Positions 1 to 8,306 of a stretch of DNA of 64,000 nt are shown here, in pieces. Position 1 is the first letter of the stretch, and each line of letters opens with the position of its first letter. A program made the position numbers and the translations under genes. Source of the DNA: Nitratiruptor tergarcus DSM 16512 (GTDB lineage Bacteria > Campylobacterota > Campylobacteria > Campylobacterales > Nitratiruptoraceae); assembly GCF_027946175.1 (NCBI RefSeq), contig NZ_AP026671.1:868001-932000 (forward strand), read 5' to 3'. Below the pieces are notes generated by a model. It saw only the letters and a program-made list of their open reading frames with translations. It did no database searches and was not told the DNA's origin.

Positions 1-2
1 TT

Positions 3-206
3 GCGCTTTTGATATTTACAGGATTTACCAAGTATATGCGGGTATACTTGCCTCTCTTGGTTATGCATACTATATTGGTATTGCTAGCATGGGGGAATTA
101 CTATTTATATCTTTTTGGCAAAATGCAAAAACTTTGGTTTATTTTTGCCCCGATACTCTCCATCGGGGCATTTTTTTTACTTGGGTATACTGTCAGTTCT
201 TTTTAA
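3..206 (+). CDS. C-terminal end of an integral membrane protein (5' end outside window)
   Basis: This reading frame is open from the window edge to a TAA at 204-206. It encodes about 67 residues dominated by two hydrophobic stretches (around TILVLLAWGNYYLYLF and FIFAPILSIGAFFLLG) separated by the basic loop GKMQK, as expected for the last two membrane helices of a larger protein. The stop overlaps the end of the convergent gene by 4 bases. A complete terminator hairpin lies inside this frame (146-178), which is unusual. An alternative is that the upstream gene ends at the TGA at 10-12 in another frame and this frame is chance. Family not recognised. Confidence 0.45.
   Translation, partial: ALLIFTGFTKYMRVYLPLLVMHTILVLLAWGNYYLYLFGKMQKLWFIFAPILSIGAFFLLGYTVSSF
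146..178 (+). terminator. Rho-independent terminator
   Basis: A perfect 9-bp inverted repeat, TGCCCCGAT / ATCGGGGCA, with a 7-nt loop is followed directly by eight T. This is a textbook intrinsic terminator for + strand transcription entering the window. It ends 25 bases before the stop of the convergent gene on the other strand and would stop transcription running into it. Confidence 0.8.
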
Positions 207-2779
207 TAAGGAAACTCTTCTGCTACTGTAAAAGTACACTCTGGTGTAACTTCTTCATAGCCACTTTGGATACGATATGTCTGTCCTCCTTCTTCTACCT
301 CCTCATAAGTCGGCTCTGGATAAATACACATTCTCACTTTACCATTGCCGTCTGTTTTTTGTATAACCATTCTCCCATAATCTGTAAAAGTTACACAAGG
401 CAAAGAGAGAGGCGTAAAATAGTAATCTCTAATTTTATCCATTTTACATTTTACTGCAAATCTTGAATATTGCAGATGTTTGTTAATCTTTTCAAAATTT
501 ATCTGTACAATCTGTGAACATGGAGAGGTGCTACATTTGAGTAGTTGTGGTTGTGCTAATTTTATACCAGTCAAAGTCCTTTTAAAACTATTTCCCTCTC
601 TTTTTATACCTTCTCCAACATAAACTCCTATAAAAATATCTTTACCAGCAAAAAAGGTTGGATAAAAGAGTTTTATCTGCACTTGTTGATTTTTTATGAT
701 ATATTTTCCATATTTATGATCAAGGAAAATGGTAGCTATAGTATCTTTAACCGGATTGAATCTTTGTTCATTTCCTATAACAAAGGAAAGTCCACTCTCA
801 TGGAAATTGTAGTATTGTCGAAGATAGAGCTTTCCACCGATCGTGTCTATAATATCCCAATTGCCAAGATAAGTGGCACTATTTTTCTTAAAATTAGGAA
901 GTATGAGCAATCTATCATCATTTGGCACAGCGACATCTAAATCATAGCGAGAGCTTTGAAAGAATGTGTATCCAAGACTCTGGTTACCTTCCAAAATTCC
1001 ACTATTTGGCTCATTATCAAGCCCATCATAATAGATAAAGGGGTTTTCTTCATCAAAATCATAAGAGAAAAAGTTTTTATAGTAATATTCATTATCTATT
1101 TTGGGATTGATCGCTGTTACATGCAAGATTTGCCCTTCGTATGATGGATCTTTAATTTTTATGGTATATGTATCGATAAAAAAGCCTGTACTTTCATTAT
1201 ATTCAGTTCCAGCATATTCTAAGCCTATTTTATTGTCGTATGTATAATCTACATTAGTAGAAATGAATTTTGTCAATGTTTTTCCATTCTGCAAATTTAC
1301 CGTAACTTTAAAAGTTGCTAATCCTCTTTTTTTACCCATCACAAAGAAAAAGCCGTGACTTTGTATATACGAAGTTGGAACAAAGTAACTTTTCACTTCA
1401 CTTCCATTCATATCAATACATACTGCATTTGGCGATGTCGCATTTATTTCAATACTTTTAATCTCTTCAGGAAGAATATAGTCGTTAGTAGAGGGTGAAA
1501 GAATAGTATAATTGAGATAATCAGCTTTATTAATTATAAGATTATCATGATCAAAAGAGAGTAACAGTTCATAACTTACATTTGGCAATTGTGAAACATT
1601 AATAAAAAATTCTCTACTTATCTCTTGTGTCTTTTCTCCATTTTTTATTGCAACTTTTATTTTTATAGGGACATTATCAGACCTTTCAAAACTTCTCAAA
1701 ACTATTTTTCCATCTGCTTGTGGAGAAGATATAGTATATTCATTGTGCAACGTGCCATTAGAATCTTCTATTTTAACAACTAACCCATTATATGATTTAA
1801 TAAAGAGAGATTGAAGATACTGCTCCTCTATCTCGTTACCATATTTATCAACTATTTGATAAATAATCTCTTTTTTATCATTTGTTTTCAAAAGAAAATT
1901 TCTATCTTTTGTCAAAATCAATATTTTATATAGATTTGCTAATATTTCTTCTTTTTTTTGCTCTATATTAATAGTAAATACCTCTTTTATCTCTTGTACA
2001 ATACCGCTGCTATTTTTTATTTTTGCATCTATCTCAATCTTTCCATCACCTGTTCGTTCAAATGCTTGTAGTACAATCTGGCCAAATGAGCTCTTTAGAC
2101 CATCTATTTCGCTTACTGTCTTTCCATCTTTCTCTAATGCAAGTATTGTCCCATCTAGTGTCCTTACTACAACCTCTTCAATACTCCTATTAGATATCTG
2201 CCCATTTCTATTTTTGATCGTATATACAAAGCTCTTCTTACCCGCTGTCACAATCGTATTGTTTCCATCTCGTGAAACAAATGTTATACTGTAACTTTCT
2301 GTTGATACTGGCTTTTTATTGAGCAAGGTTATAGATTTAATTTTTTCTTCTTTCTTTCCACTATATGTTTTTCCATTGACTGTAACTATATTTTCTATAA
2401 TTTTTTTTGCTGAAAAATTTATTTGATTAACTATACACTCATTTTGTAATGTAGCAGTAAAAGAGATATTTTCCATATCGTTTATAAGTGTATTATTTTG
2501 TAATGATATTTCTTGAATATTACAATTTGGTGCTACAAGCACTATATTAGAGATATAGAAATTCTTTTTCACACTATTTGTATTTATTGATTTATTTTGT
2601 CCGATATTCACACGACACTTAATATGTGTTGGATCAATGTAGTAAAAATAATTTGTATTAATCGCTATAGAAGTATTCTCTTTTATAACATCGATATTTT
2701 GTGACATACCTTGAGGAGTGCTAATAGAGAGAATAGTAGCAAAAAACATTGATAAAGTTGCAGCAATACTTTTAAACAT
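203..2779 (-). CDS. Large secreted protein with tandem Ig-like repeats
   Basis: The 858-residue protein starts with a basic residue and a hydrophobic stretch (residues 4-20), consistent with a Sec signal peptide; SD-like AAGGGA precedes the ATG. Residues about 162-275 and 283-395 form two related repeats: each ends in a similar block (GQIVLQAFERTGDG and GKIVLRSFERSDN, then a basic strand and FTINIEQ or FFINVSQ), resembling bacterial Ig-like or filamin-type beta-sandwich modules. A third, more divergent module may follow at 396-520. The C-terminal third has no recognisable domain but carries several cysteines (KCSTSPCS, CIYPEP, ECTF) that could form disulfides in the periplasm or outside. No sortase, autotransporter or type IX signal is visible. 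Probably a surface or exported structural protein; function unknown. It is monocistronic. Confidence 0.75.
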   Translation of the reverse strand: MFKSIAATLSMFFATILSISTPQGMSQNIDVIKENTSIAINTNYFYYIDPTHIKCRVNIGQNKSINTNSVKKNFYISNIVLVAPNCNIQEISLQNNTLINDMENISFTATLQNECIVNQINFSAKKIIENIVTVNGKTYSGKKEEKIKSITLLNKKPVSTESYSITFVSRDGNNTIVTAGKKSFVYTIKNRNGQISNRSIEEVVVRTLDGTILALEKDGKTVSEIDGLKSSFGQIVLQAFERTGDGKIEIDAKIKNSSGIVQEIKEVFTINIEQKKEEILANLYKILILTKDRNFLLKTNDKKEIIYQIVDKYGNEIEEQYLQSLFIKSYNGLVVKIEDSNGTLHNEYTISSPQADGKIVLRSFERSDNVPIKIKVAIKNGEKTQEISREFFINVSQLPNVSYELLLSFDHDNLIINKADYLNYTILSPSTNDYILPEEIKSIEINATSPNAVCIDMNGSEVKSYFVPTSYIQSHGFFFVMGKKRGLATFKVTVNLQNGKTLTKFISTNVDYTYDNKIGLEYAGTEYNESTGFFIDTYTIKIKDPSYEGQILHVTAINPKIDNEYYYKNFFSYDFDEENPFIYYDGLDNEPNSGILEGNQSLGYTFFQSSRYDLDVAVPNDDRLLILPNFKKNSATYLGNWDIIDTIGGKLYLRQYYNFHESGLSFVIGNEQRFNPVKDTIATIFLDHKYGKYIIKNQQVQIKLFYPTFFAGKDIFIGVYVGEGIKREGNSFKRTLTGIKLAQPQLLKCSTSPCSQIVQINFEKINKHLQYSRFAVKCKMDKIRDYYFTPLSLPCVTFTDYGRMVIQKTDGNGKVRMCIYPEPTYEEVEEGGQTYRIQSGYEEVTPECTFTVAEEFPY

Positions 2780-2818
2780 TTTTTCCCTTTTATGAGGAAT
2801 TTATTTATTTTAGCACTA

Positions 2819-3304
2819 TTATCGTAAAAAATCTTTTAAAATTGACCAAGCTTGAACCTTTTGCTGTAATATCATTTTACGATATGCAGGGGATGGAGAA
2901 GGAAGGTAAAAAGTAGGGATTGAAAGATGTGAAAAATATTTTGAAAAAAGCTTCTGTGCCTTTTTCCCAGTAAAAAAAATTGCCTTGATATTGGGATATT
3001 GGTGTAAAAGTTTTTCAATATCATTAACTTCAATATCTTTTAAAGATGTATCTAGGGAGTTTTCTCGTTTGCAGCTGCGAACCATATCCCATAGTGCAAT
3101 ATGGTGCTTTTTAAGAAAAGATATTTTCTCTTCAATAGTCTGTGGAGTTTTTTCGTCAAAAAGCGTAGCTAAAATTTTCCAAAACTGATTTTGTGGATGA
3201 CCATAATAAAAGGAGTTTTCAAAAGATTTAATGCTTGGGAATGATCCTAATATAAGTACTTTAGAATTTTTATCTATGATAGGTTCAAAAGGATGTTGTA
3301 GCAT
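2819..3304 (-). CDS. Hypoxanthine/uracil-DNA glycosylase (UDG superfamily, HDG type)
   Basis: The 161-aa protein matches the small HDG (family 6) branch of the uracil-DNA glycosylase superfamily. Motif 1 is GSFPS at residues 20-24, followed by YGHPQNQFW at 34-42, LWDM at 71-74, a central strand AIFFTGKKA near 108-116, and the C-terminal motif LPSPSPAYR at 134-142, which contacts DNA. These enzymes remove deaminated bases such as hypoxanthine and start base-excision repair, useful in a hot habitat where deamination is rapid. Length is normal for the family. The substrate (deoxyinosine, uracil or mismatched bases) cannot be settled from sequence. It stands between the secreted-protein gene and dnaK. 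Confidence 0.75.
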   Translation of the reverse strand: MLQHPFEPIIDKNSKVLILGSFPSIKSFENSFYYGHPQNQFWKILATLFDEKTPQTIEEKISFLKKHHIALWDMVRSCKRENSLDTSLKDIEVNDIEKLLHQYPNIKAIFFTGKKAQKLFSKYFSHLSIPTFYLPSPSPAYRKMILQQKVQAWSILKDFLR

Positions 3305-3321
3305 TAGTAGACTAAAATGGT

Positions 3322-3348
3322 GAGTAAACGAGCCTTGCTCGTTTACTC
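3322..3348 (-). terminator. Strong hairpin at the 3' end of dnaK
   Basis: A perfect 12-bp inverted repeat (GAGTAAACGAGC / GCTCGTTTACTC) with a 3-nt loop overlaps the dnaK stop codon at 3343-3345. On the - strand it is followed by ACCATTTTAG, so the T-tract is weak. It probably terminates the heat-shock operon or protects its mRNA 3' end, with some read-through to the glycosylase gene possible. Confidence 0.65.
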
Positions 3349-5238
3349 TACTTCTGCATCGATGACATCTTCATCTCCGCCGCTTTTTTTCTGTTCAGCA
3401 CCACCCTGTTCAGTACCACCTGCTTGGCCTTGCTCTTTTTTATACATAGCCTCAGCAAGTTTGTGGCTTACTTGGGTAAGCGCTTGAACTTTTGCTTCAA
3501 TTTGCTCTTTTGTAGCATTTTCATCTTTTAGAACAGCTTTGAGATCATTAAGAGCTGCTTCAATTTGAGCTCTTTCATCAGCACTTATTACATCGCCTGC
3601 CTCTTTGAGGCTCTTTTCTGTTTGATATGCCAAAGCATCTGCTTGGTTACGAGTTTCAATAAGTTCTCTTCGTTTTCTATCCTCTTCTTTATGCGCTTCA
3701 GCTTCTTGGATCATTTTTTGGATCTCTTCTTCGCTGAGTCCACTTGAACCAGTAATTTTAATTTGTTGCTCTTTACCTGTCGCTTTATCTTTTGCACTTA
3801 CTGTCAAGATACCGTTTGCGTCGATATCAAAAGTTACCTCAATTTGTGGCACTCCTCTTGGAGCTGGTGGAATACCTTCGAGTGTAAATTGACCGAGAGA
3901 TTTGTTATCTTTTGCCATTTCACGTTCACCCTGCAATACATGGATTGTTACTGCAGGTTGGTTATCTTCAGCTGTACTGAAGATTTGAGTTTTCTTCACA
4001 GGAATTGTTGTACCTTTTTCGATGATTTTTGTCATTACACCACCAAGAGTTTCAATTCCAAGGCTAAGTGGTGTAACATCAAGAAGTAATACATCTTTTA
4101 CATCACCTTTAAGAACTGCTCCTTGAATTGCTGCACCAACAGCTACAACCTCATCTGGGTTAACTGATTTATTTGGCTCTTTACCAAAGAATTCTTGTAC
4201 TTTTTTCTGTACTAAAGGAATTCTTGTTGAACCACCAACAAGAACCACTTCGTTTACTTCACTTTTGCTTAGACCAGAGTCTTTAAGCACATTCTCAGCA
4301 ATTTGAATAGTTTTATCTACAAGATCTTCAATGAGACTTTCAAATTTTGCACGTGTGAGTTTTTTCACAAGGTGTTTTGGCCCAGTCTGATCTGCTGTGA
4401 TAAATGGCAAGTTGATCTCAGTCTCCATTGCTGAACTGAGTTCTTTTTTCGCATTTTCTGCTGCTTCTTTGAGTCGTTGTAATGCCATAATATCGGATTT
4501 GAGATCAATTCCAGTCTCTTTTTTGAACTCATCTACAAGCCAGTCGATGATTCTGTTATCAAAGTCATCACCACCTAAGAATGCATCACCGCCAGTTGCG
4601 AGAACTTCTACAACATTATCACCAGTCTCGAGAATTGTCACGTCAAATGTACCACCACCAAGGTCATATACAACGATCTTTTCAGACTCTTTCTTATCAA
4701 GTCCGTAAGCAAGGGCTGCTGCTGTTGGCTCGTTGATAATTCTTAATACATTCAGACCTGCAATAGTACCTGCCTCTTTTGTCGCTTTTCTTTGTGCATC
4801 ATTGAAATATGCTGGTACTGTAATAACAGCTTCAGTGATCTCTTGACCAAGATAAGCTTCAGCATCTTCTTTGAGTTTCATCAAAATTTTTGCACTTATC
4901 TCTTGTGGGGTATAGACTTTACCATCTACATCCACCGCACAAGCACCATTTCTATCAACTATAGTGTAAGGAAGTCGTTTTTTAGCCTCTTGCGCTTTCT
5001 CTTCATTACACATCATACCCATAATTCTTTTAACAGAATAAATTGTTCTTTTTGGGTTTGTGATCATCTGGCGCTTAGCAGGATCCCCTACAAGTACTTC
5101 ACCTTTATCTGTAAAAGCTACAACTGATGGTGTAGTATTTTTTCCCTCTTTATTTGGAATAACTTTTGCTTCTTTTCCTTCATATATTGCCATACATGAG
5201 TTTGTTGTTCCTAAATCTATTCCTAATACTTTACTCAT
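3343..5238 (-). CDS. dnaK: Molecular chaperone DnaK (Hsp70)
   Basis: This cytoplasmic ATP-dependent chaperone binds exposed hydrophobic peptides and works with GrpE and a J-protein. The 631-aa product has the Hsp70 signatures: GIDLGTTNS at the N-terminus, [13 protein letters not shown] near residue 190 and [13 protein letters not shown] near 330, then the interdomain linker [18 protein letters not shown], a peptide-binding beta domain, a helical lid and the acidic tail DVIDAEVE. An upstream in-frame start at 5265 is open, but the ATG at 5238 is preceded by AAAGGAGTGAAA and matches the usual DnaK N-terminus, so I use it. It is the last gene of hrcA-grpE-dnaK. No dnaJ is adjacent. Confidence 0.98.
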   Translation of the reverse strand: MSKVLGIDLGTTNSCMAIYEGKEAKVIPNKEGKNTTPSVVAFTDKGEVLVGDPAKRQMITNPKRTIYSVKRIMGMMCNEEKAQEAKKRLPYTIVDRNGACAVDVDGKVYTPQEISAKILMKLKEDAEAYLGQEITEAVITVPAYFNDAQRKATKEAGTIAGLNVLRIINEPTAAALAYGLDKKESEKIVVYDLGGGTFDVTILETGDNVVEVLATGGDAFLGGDDFDNRIIDWLVDEFKKETGIDLKSDIMALQRLKEAAENAKKELSSAMETEINLPFITADQTGPKHLVKKLTRAKFESLIEDLVDKTIQIAENVLKDSGLSKSEVNEVVLVGGSTRIPLVQKKVQEFFGKEPNKSVNPDEVVAVGAAIQGAVLKGDVKDVLLLDVTPLSLGIETLGGVMTKIIEKGTTIPVKKTQIFSTAEDNQPAVTIHVLQGEREMAKDNKSLGQFTLEGIPPAPRGVPQIEVTFDIDANGILTVSAKDKATGKEQQIKITGSSGLSEEEIQKMIQEAEAHKEEDRKRRELIETRNQADALAYQTEKSLKEAGDVISADERAQIEAALNDLKAVLKDENATKEQIEAKVQALTQVSHKLAEAMYKKEQGQAGGTEQGGAEQKKSGGDEDVIDAEVE

Positions 5239-5310
5239 TTTCACTCCTTTATATACATTTTTCAAAATTTTACTTTATTGGACTAAATTTTTCTGCTACT
5301 TTTGTAGCAC

Positions 5311-5862
5311 TTATTCTTCTTGCCCTTTTGCCACACTTACTTTTGCAGGGCGAAGGATTCTCTCTTTGTATTTATAACCTTTTTGAATTACCTGTACAAT
5401 TTCACCTGCCTTTTTCTCGGCATCTTCTACCTGCAACAAAGCTTCATGGAGATGTGGATTAAACTCTCCCCCTTCTTCAATCTCAATTACTTCTATTCCA
5501 TGTTTATTAAAAGCTTTGATAAATTGATCTATTGTAAGCTCAATTCCCTTTTTAAGCTCCTCTACTGCTTGGGCTGCATCAAGATTGTCTCTGCTCACTG
5601 CTGCCAAAGCCATATCAAGACTATCGAGTGCTGGGAGAAGATCTTGTGCAAATTTTTCTAGTGAATACTCAATTGCTTGAATTTTTTCTCTCTCCAAACG
5701 CTTTTTCGTATTTTCAAAATCTGCATGGACACGTAGATATTTCTCTTCACACTCTTGCAATTTCTCTTCTAACTCTTTACAATCATTTTGTGATTCTTTG
5801 TTTTCTTGTTGCTCTTGCATCTTTTGTTGAGCTTCTTTATTCTTTTTCTCTTTTTCACTCAT
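5311..5862 (-). CDS. grpE: Nucleotide exchange factor GrpE
   Basis: GrpE dimers open the DnaK nucleotide cleft and release ADP. The 183-aa protein has a charged coiled-coil N-terminus (residues about 1-60, rich in K, E and Q), the helical segment LRVHADFENTKKRLEREK, and the C-terminal beta domain containing GEFNPHLHEALLQVED and GYKYKERILRPAKVSVAKG, all typical. AAGGAGTAAAAG precedes the ATG. It lies 3 bases downstream of hrcA and 72 bases upstream of dnaK, the standard gene order. Confidence 0.97.
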   Translation of the reverse strand: MSEKEKKNKEAQQKMQEQQENKESQNDCKELEEKLQECEEKYLRVHADFENTKKRLEREKIQAIEYSLEKFAQDLLPALDSLDMALAAVSRDNLDAAQAVEELKKGIELTIDQFIKAFNKHGIEVIEIEEGGEFNPHLHEALLQVEDAEKKAGEIVQVIQKGYKYKERILRPAKVSVAKGQEE

Positions 5863-5865
5863 CTT

Positions 5866-6657
5866 TTACTCCTTCATAAGATTTTTTATACATTTATGGT
5901 AATTTCTATAGAGCCTCCCCATTAAAAGCATTTCTCCCTTGAGATTTTTTGGAAGGTCTATATAAAATTTATAGCTCAAAAACATATGAGAAAAACGTAA
6001 TCCTACATCTTCTTGCAACAATTTTTGCCCACTATAGATAGCATAGAGATTAGCTTTAGCCCAAGAACTATCCTGTTGAGCCATTGCTATGATTTCACTA
6101 TCATTATAGATTTTAAAATCTTCTTGGATAAACTCCTTGAGCCTCTTTCCCACTGAAACATAACCTATATTGGTAAAAAAATTAGCAATATCAAAAGCTC
6201 CCAAGCCAATCATCTTTTGTAATTGTTGCTCTACTTTTTTATTATACGGTAAAAGAAACTCACTATCTTCAAAAAGGGCTATAATATATTTATTTTTATA
6301 GTTATCAATACTTTTTAATAATGGATTGTTATAGATTCCATATTCATAAAATATCTCTTCACACTCATCAATTTTTTGTAATCTTTGTGCATCATTCACT
6401 TTAACACTTTTCTTTTGCAGCTTTTTAATCCAATACATTTTGAGTGCCATTTCGCTTGGTATACGGCCACTACTCACATGCTGTTTTAGTAGATACCCTT
6501 TTTCAGTAAGTTTTTTAAAATAGTAACGAATAGTAGCACTAGAAAGCTCTGGAATACAATGCTCATGAAGATATTTTGAACTAATTGGAACAGGATTATC
6601 TATATACTCTTCAATCAATCCTTCTAAAACATATTGACTCTTGTTTATTTTTAGCAC
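5866..6657 (-). CDS. hrcA: Heat-inducible transcription repressor HrcA
   Basis: HrcA represses class I heat-shock genes by binding CIRCE operators. The N-terminal winged helix contains STIRYYFKKLTEKGYLLKQH followed by SSGRIPSE, matching the family. At about 263 aa it is the short form seen in Campylobacterota rather than the 340-aa Gram-positive type. The frame stays open to a TTG at 6681, but that codon abuts the -10 hexamer of the operon promoter and would not be transcribed properly. I therefore choose GTG at 6657, which also gives a family-like N-terminus (MLKINKSQYVLEGL). No clear SD precedes it. First gene of hrcA-grpE-dnaK. Confidence 0.9.
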   Translation of the reverse strand: MLKINKSQYVLEGLIEEYIDNPVPISSKYLHEHCIPELSSATIRYYFKKLTEKGYLLKQHVSSGRIPSEMALKMYWIKKLQKKSVKVNDAQRLQKIDECEEIFYEYGIYNNPLLKSIDNYKNKYIIALFEDSEFLLPYNKKVEQQLQKMIGLGAFDIANFFTNIGYVSVGKRLKEFIQEDFKIYNDSEIIAMAQQDSSWAKANLYAIYSGQKLLQEDVGLRFSHMFLSYKFYIDLPKNLKGEMLLMGRLYRNYHKCIKNLMKE

Positions 6658-6677
6658 TCTATATCTAAATTTGCTGA
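6651..6677 (-). promoter_or_regulatory. CIRCE-like HrcA operator, one arm perfect
   Basis: The consensus is TTAGCACTC-N9-GAGTGCTAA. On the - strand the downstream arm GAGTGCTAA is perfect (6651-6659), the spacing is exactly 9, and the upstream arm TCAGCAAAT (6669-6677) matches at 5 of 9 positions. It covers the expected transcription start and the GTG start codon of hrcA, so bound HrcA would block initiation. This implies autorepression of the operon. Confidence 0.7.
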
Positions 6678-6681
6678 GCAA

Positions 6682-6711
6682 ATCATATCATATTGAGTGG
6701 AGTATTGTCAA
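6682..6711 (-). promoter_or_regulatory. Housekeeping-sigma promoter of hrcA-grpE-dnaK
   Basis: On the - strand TTGACA (6706-6711) is a perfect -35 and TATGAT (6682-6687) a good -10, 18 bases apart, with an extended-10 TG at the right place. The transcript should start near 6675, leaving a leader of only about 18 bases before the hrcA GTG. The operon is therefore probably driven by the housekeeping sigma factor and controlled by repression. Confidence 0.75.
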
Positions 6712-6868
6712 GTTTATTGAGATTATATATTTATATAAAGATGCTGGCAAATCAAAATGGCAATATTAATCAATAATAGTTGATTATATACGGAAGTGGA
6801 AAATAATGAATTAAATAACAAAGAGAGTATAATAAATGCAGATTTGTGATTGTAAGCAGGAAGAGGAG

Positions 6869-7138
6869 TTATCCTCTAATTCCTAGCTCACCAATGAGTT
6901 TTGTATACTTTTCGTAATCTTTTCTTTTAAGATAACGAAGAAGTCTTTTTCTCTGTCCAACTAACTTCAAAAGTCCAAGTCTGGAAGAGTGATCTTTTTT
7001 ATGTTCTTTCAAGTGATCTGTTAAATAGCTGATTCTTTCACTTAAAAGTGCTATTTGAACTGCCGGACTTCCGGTGTCACCTTCATGCTCTGCGAATTTA
7101 GAGATAATCTCTTGTTTCTTCGCCGAATCTAAAGCCAT
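6869..7138 (-). CDS. rpsO: 30S ribosomal protein S15
   Basis: The 89-aa protein is the standard length for S15, which binds the central domain of 16S rRNA and nucleates platform assembly. Diagnostic blocks are [42 protein letters not shown] and the final [13 protein letters not shown] strong ribosome-binding site, AGGAGGCTACA, precedes the ATG. It is monocistronic, with its own promoter at 7177-7205, immediately beside an inserted IS element. Confidence 0.98.
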   Translation of the reverse strand: MALDSAKKQEIISKFAEHEGDTGSPAVQIALLSERISYLTDHLKEHKKDHSSRLGLLKLVGQRKRLLRYLKRKDYEKYTKLIGELGIRG

Positions 7139-7176
7139 TGTAGCCTCCTGATTGGTCTAAATTTTTGTGGAGTGAC

Positions 7177-7205
7177 ATTATAGCTAAATTTATAAGATTT
7201 GCAAA
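7177..7205 (-). promoter_or_regulatory. rpsO promoter
   Basis: On the - strand TTTGCA (7200-7205) and TATAAT (7177-7182) are separated by exactly 17 bases, 38 bases upstream of the rpsO ATG. The IS element ends at 7211, five T residues upstream of the -35, so the promoter survived the insertion intact. Confidence 0.75.
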
Positions 7206-8260
7206 TTTTTTGTATAAGTCCAATACATATGGCACTCATAATGATTTTCAAGAAGGTATTGTACCGGAGATTTAAAATTAAGAGAAGAGTGTGGTATTTT
7301 GGTATTGTAATCGATGAGCCATTTTGCTAATTTTTTATTGAATTCATCCAAATCTGTAAAGAGTAAATCTTCATAGTATTGAATAAATTGTTCTTGAATT
7401 GTTCTATTAAATCTCTCATTGTGTGCATTCATTTTAGGGCTCCTTGGATATGTCCAGTAGTGTGTAAAGCCTTTTTGTTCAAGCAGAGCATCAAACTCTT
7501 TTTTAAATTCACTGCCATTATCTGAAAGAATTGCAAGTTTACGTTTTTGTTTGATGGAAGTTATTCCATCAATTAAAGCTTCAAGAGCATATGCAGTATG
7601 TCTTGCTCTTTTGGATGGAATCGCCACTGCGAATGCAATACGTGTGAGTGGGTCAATCATAGTAAGGATATATCGTTTTATACCGTTTGATACTATTTGG
7701 ATGGTATCGACTGCCCAGAGTTCAAATGGTTTAGATTTGAGGTTTTTTGGTTTTCTGTTTTTTTGTGTCTTCTTTTTTGGTTTCACTTTTCCTTTTGTAT
7801 CGATGCGGTAGGGAAAAAGTCTCATTGTATCTGGTGCTTTTGCGATTATTCTTCCTATTGTGGATTCCGAGGGAGTTTTAAGTTCTTTTTCTTCACAAAA
7901 AGGTTTAAGCAGGTGGTAGAGTTTTGCTTTGCCGATGTTGGGATATGCTTTTCTTAATCGTTTTATCTCTTTAATAACTTCTATTGGAACTTTTGACTCT
8001 CTTACTCTTTTTGGTCTTCGTGATTTTGGATTTAAGGCTTTTATATCGCCATCTGCATCATTGAAACTCTTTTTCCATCGAAAGAGTGTTCTTCTGCTTA
8101 CTCCAAAAGCTTCAGTTGTTGCTGCTAGTCCATATTTTTCCCAAAACTCCAATATCTTTTTTCTTCTTTTTGCCTCTTCGCTTATCATAAGCGAATTGTA
8201 GTATATCCTCTCTAATCTTTTATATCCTTTGAGCCCTGGCAACGTGTATTTGATTTGCAC
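7190..8260 (-). CDS. IS481-like transposase, copy 1 (intact)
   Basis: This 356-aa DDE transposase has an N-terminal helix-turn-helix (EKYGLAATTEAFGVSRRTLFRW, about residues 41-62), a second HTH-like region near 90-140, and an rve integrase core. The catalytic triad is visible as D185 (LWAVDTIQI), D247 (LSDNGSEF) and E282 (NAHNERFNRT), with the D-35-E spacing expected. A single ORF without frameshift fits IS481 better than IS3. The stop codon lies outside the element: the last six residues (KNLQIL) and the TAA are encoded by host DNA within the rpsO promoter region. It is 98-99% like the neighbouring copy over the shared part. Confidence 0.85.
   Translation of the reverse strand: MQIKYTLPGLKGYKRLERIYYNSLMISEEAKRRKKILEFWEKYGLAATTEAFGVSRRTLFRWKKSFNDADGDIKALNPKSRRPKRVRESKVPIEVIKEIKRLRKAYPNIGKAKLYHLLKPFCEEKELKTPSESTIGRIIAKAPDTMRLFPYRIDTKGKVKPKKKTQKNRKPKNLKSKPFELWAVDTIQIVSNGIKRYILTMIDPLTRIAFAVAIPSKRARHTAYALEALIDGITSIKQKRKLAILSDNGSEFKKEFDALLEQKGFTHYWTYPRSPKMNAHNERFNRTIQEQFIQYYEDLLFTDLDEFNKKLAKWLIDYNTKIPHSSLNFKSPVQYLLENHYECHMYWTYTKNLQIL
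7211..7237. repeat. Left terminal inverted repeat of IS copy 1
   Basis: It reads TGTATAAGTCCAA then TACATATGGCACTC and matches the complement of the right end (8279-8306) with one gap and three mismatches. Only copy 1 retains this end; copy 2 lacks it. Confidence 0.8.
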
Positions 8261-8278
8261 TCCTCACTCTCCCTCTCG

Positions 8279-8306
8279 GAGTGCCATATGTGTTTGAACT
8301 TATGCA
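8279..8306. repeat. Right terminal inverted repeat of IS copy 1
   Basis: It begins GAGTGCCATATGTG and ends TTGAACTTATGCA. An identical 28-base copy ends IS copy 2 at 9299-9326. Confidence 0.85.

Larger units (their letters stand above)
7211..8306 (-). mobile_element. Insertion sequence copy 1, IS481-like, 1,096 bp
   Basis: The element begins TGTATAAG and ends CTTATGCA, giving the TG...CA termini typical of the family. Imperfect terminal inverted repeats of 27-28 bases are at 7211-7237 and 8279-8306 (both end inward in ACATATGGCACTC or its complement). It holds one transposase gene on the - strand. Its right end is fused directly to a second, left-truncated copy with no intervening host DNA. 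The outer flanks are T-runs (7206-7210 and 9327-9332), a possible 5-6 bp target duplication. Confidence 0.85.

Noticed and set aside
89-466. 125-aa + strand ORF near the left edge
   Set aside because: It is opposite to the secreted-protein gene and has poor codon use; the - gene has signal peptide and domains.
7551-8201. Overlapping + strand ORFs inside the IS copies
   Set aside because: Both copies show the same antisense frames, mere shadows of the transposase; they lack SD and domains.
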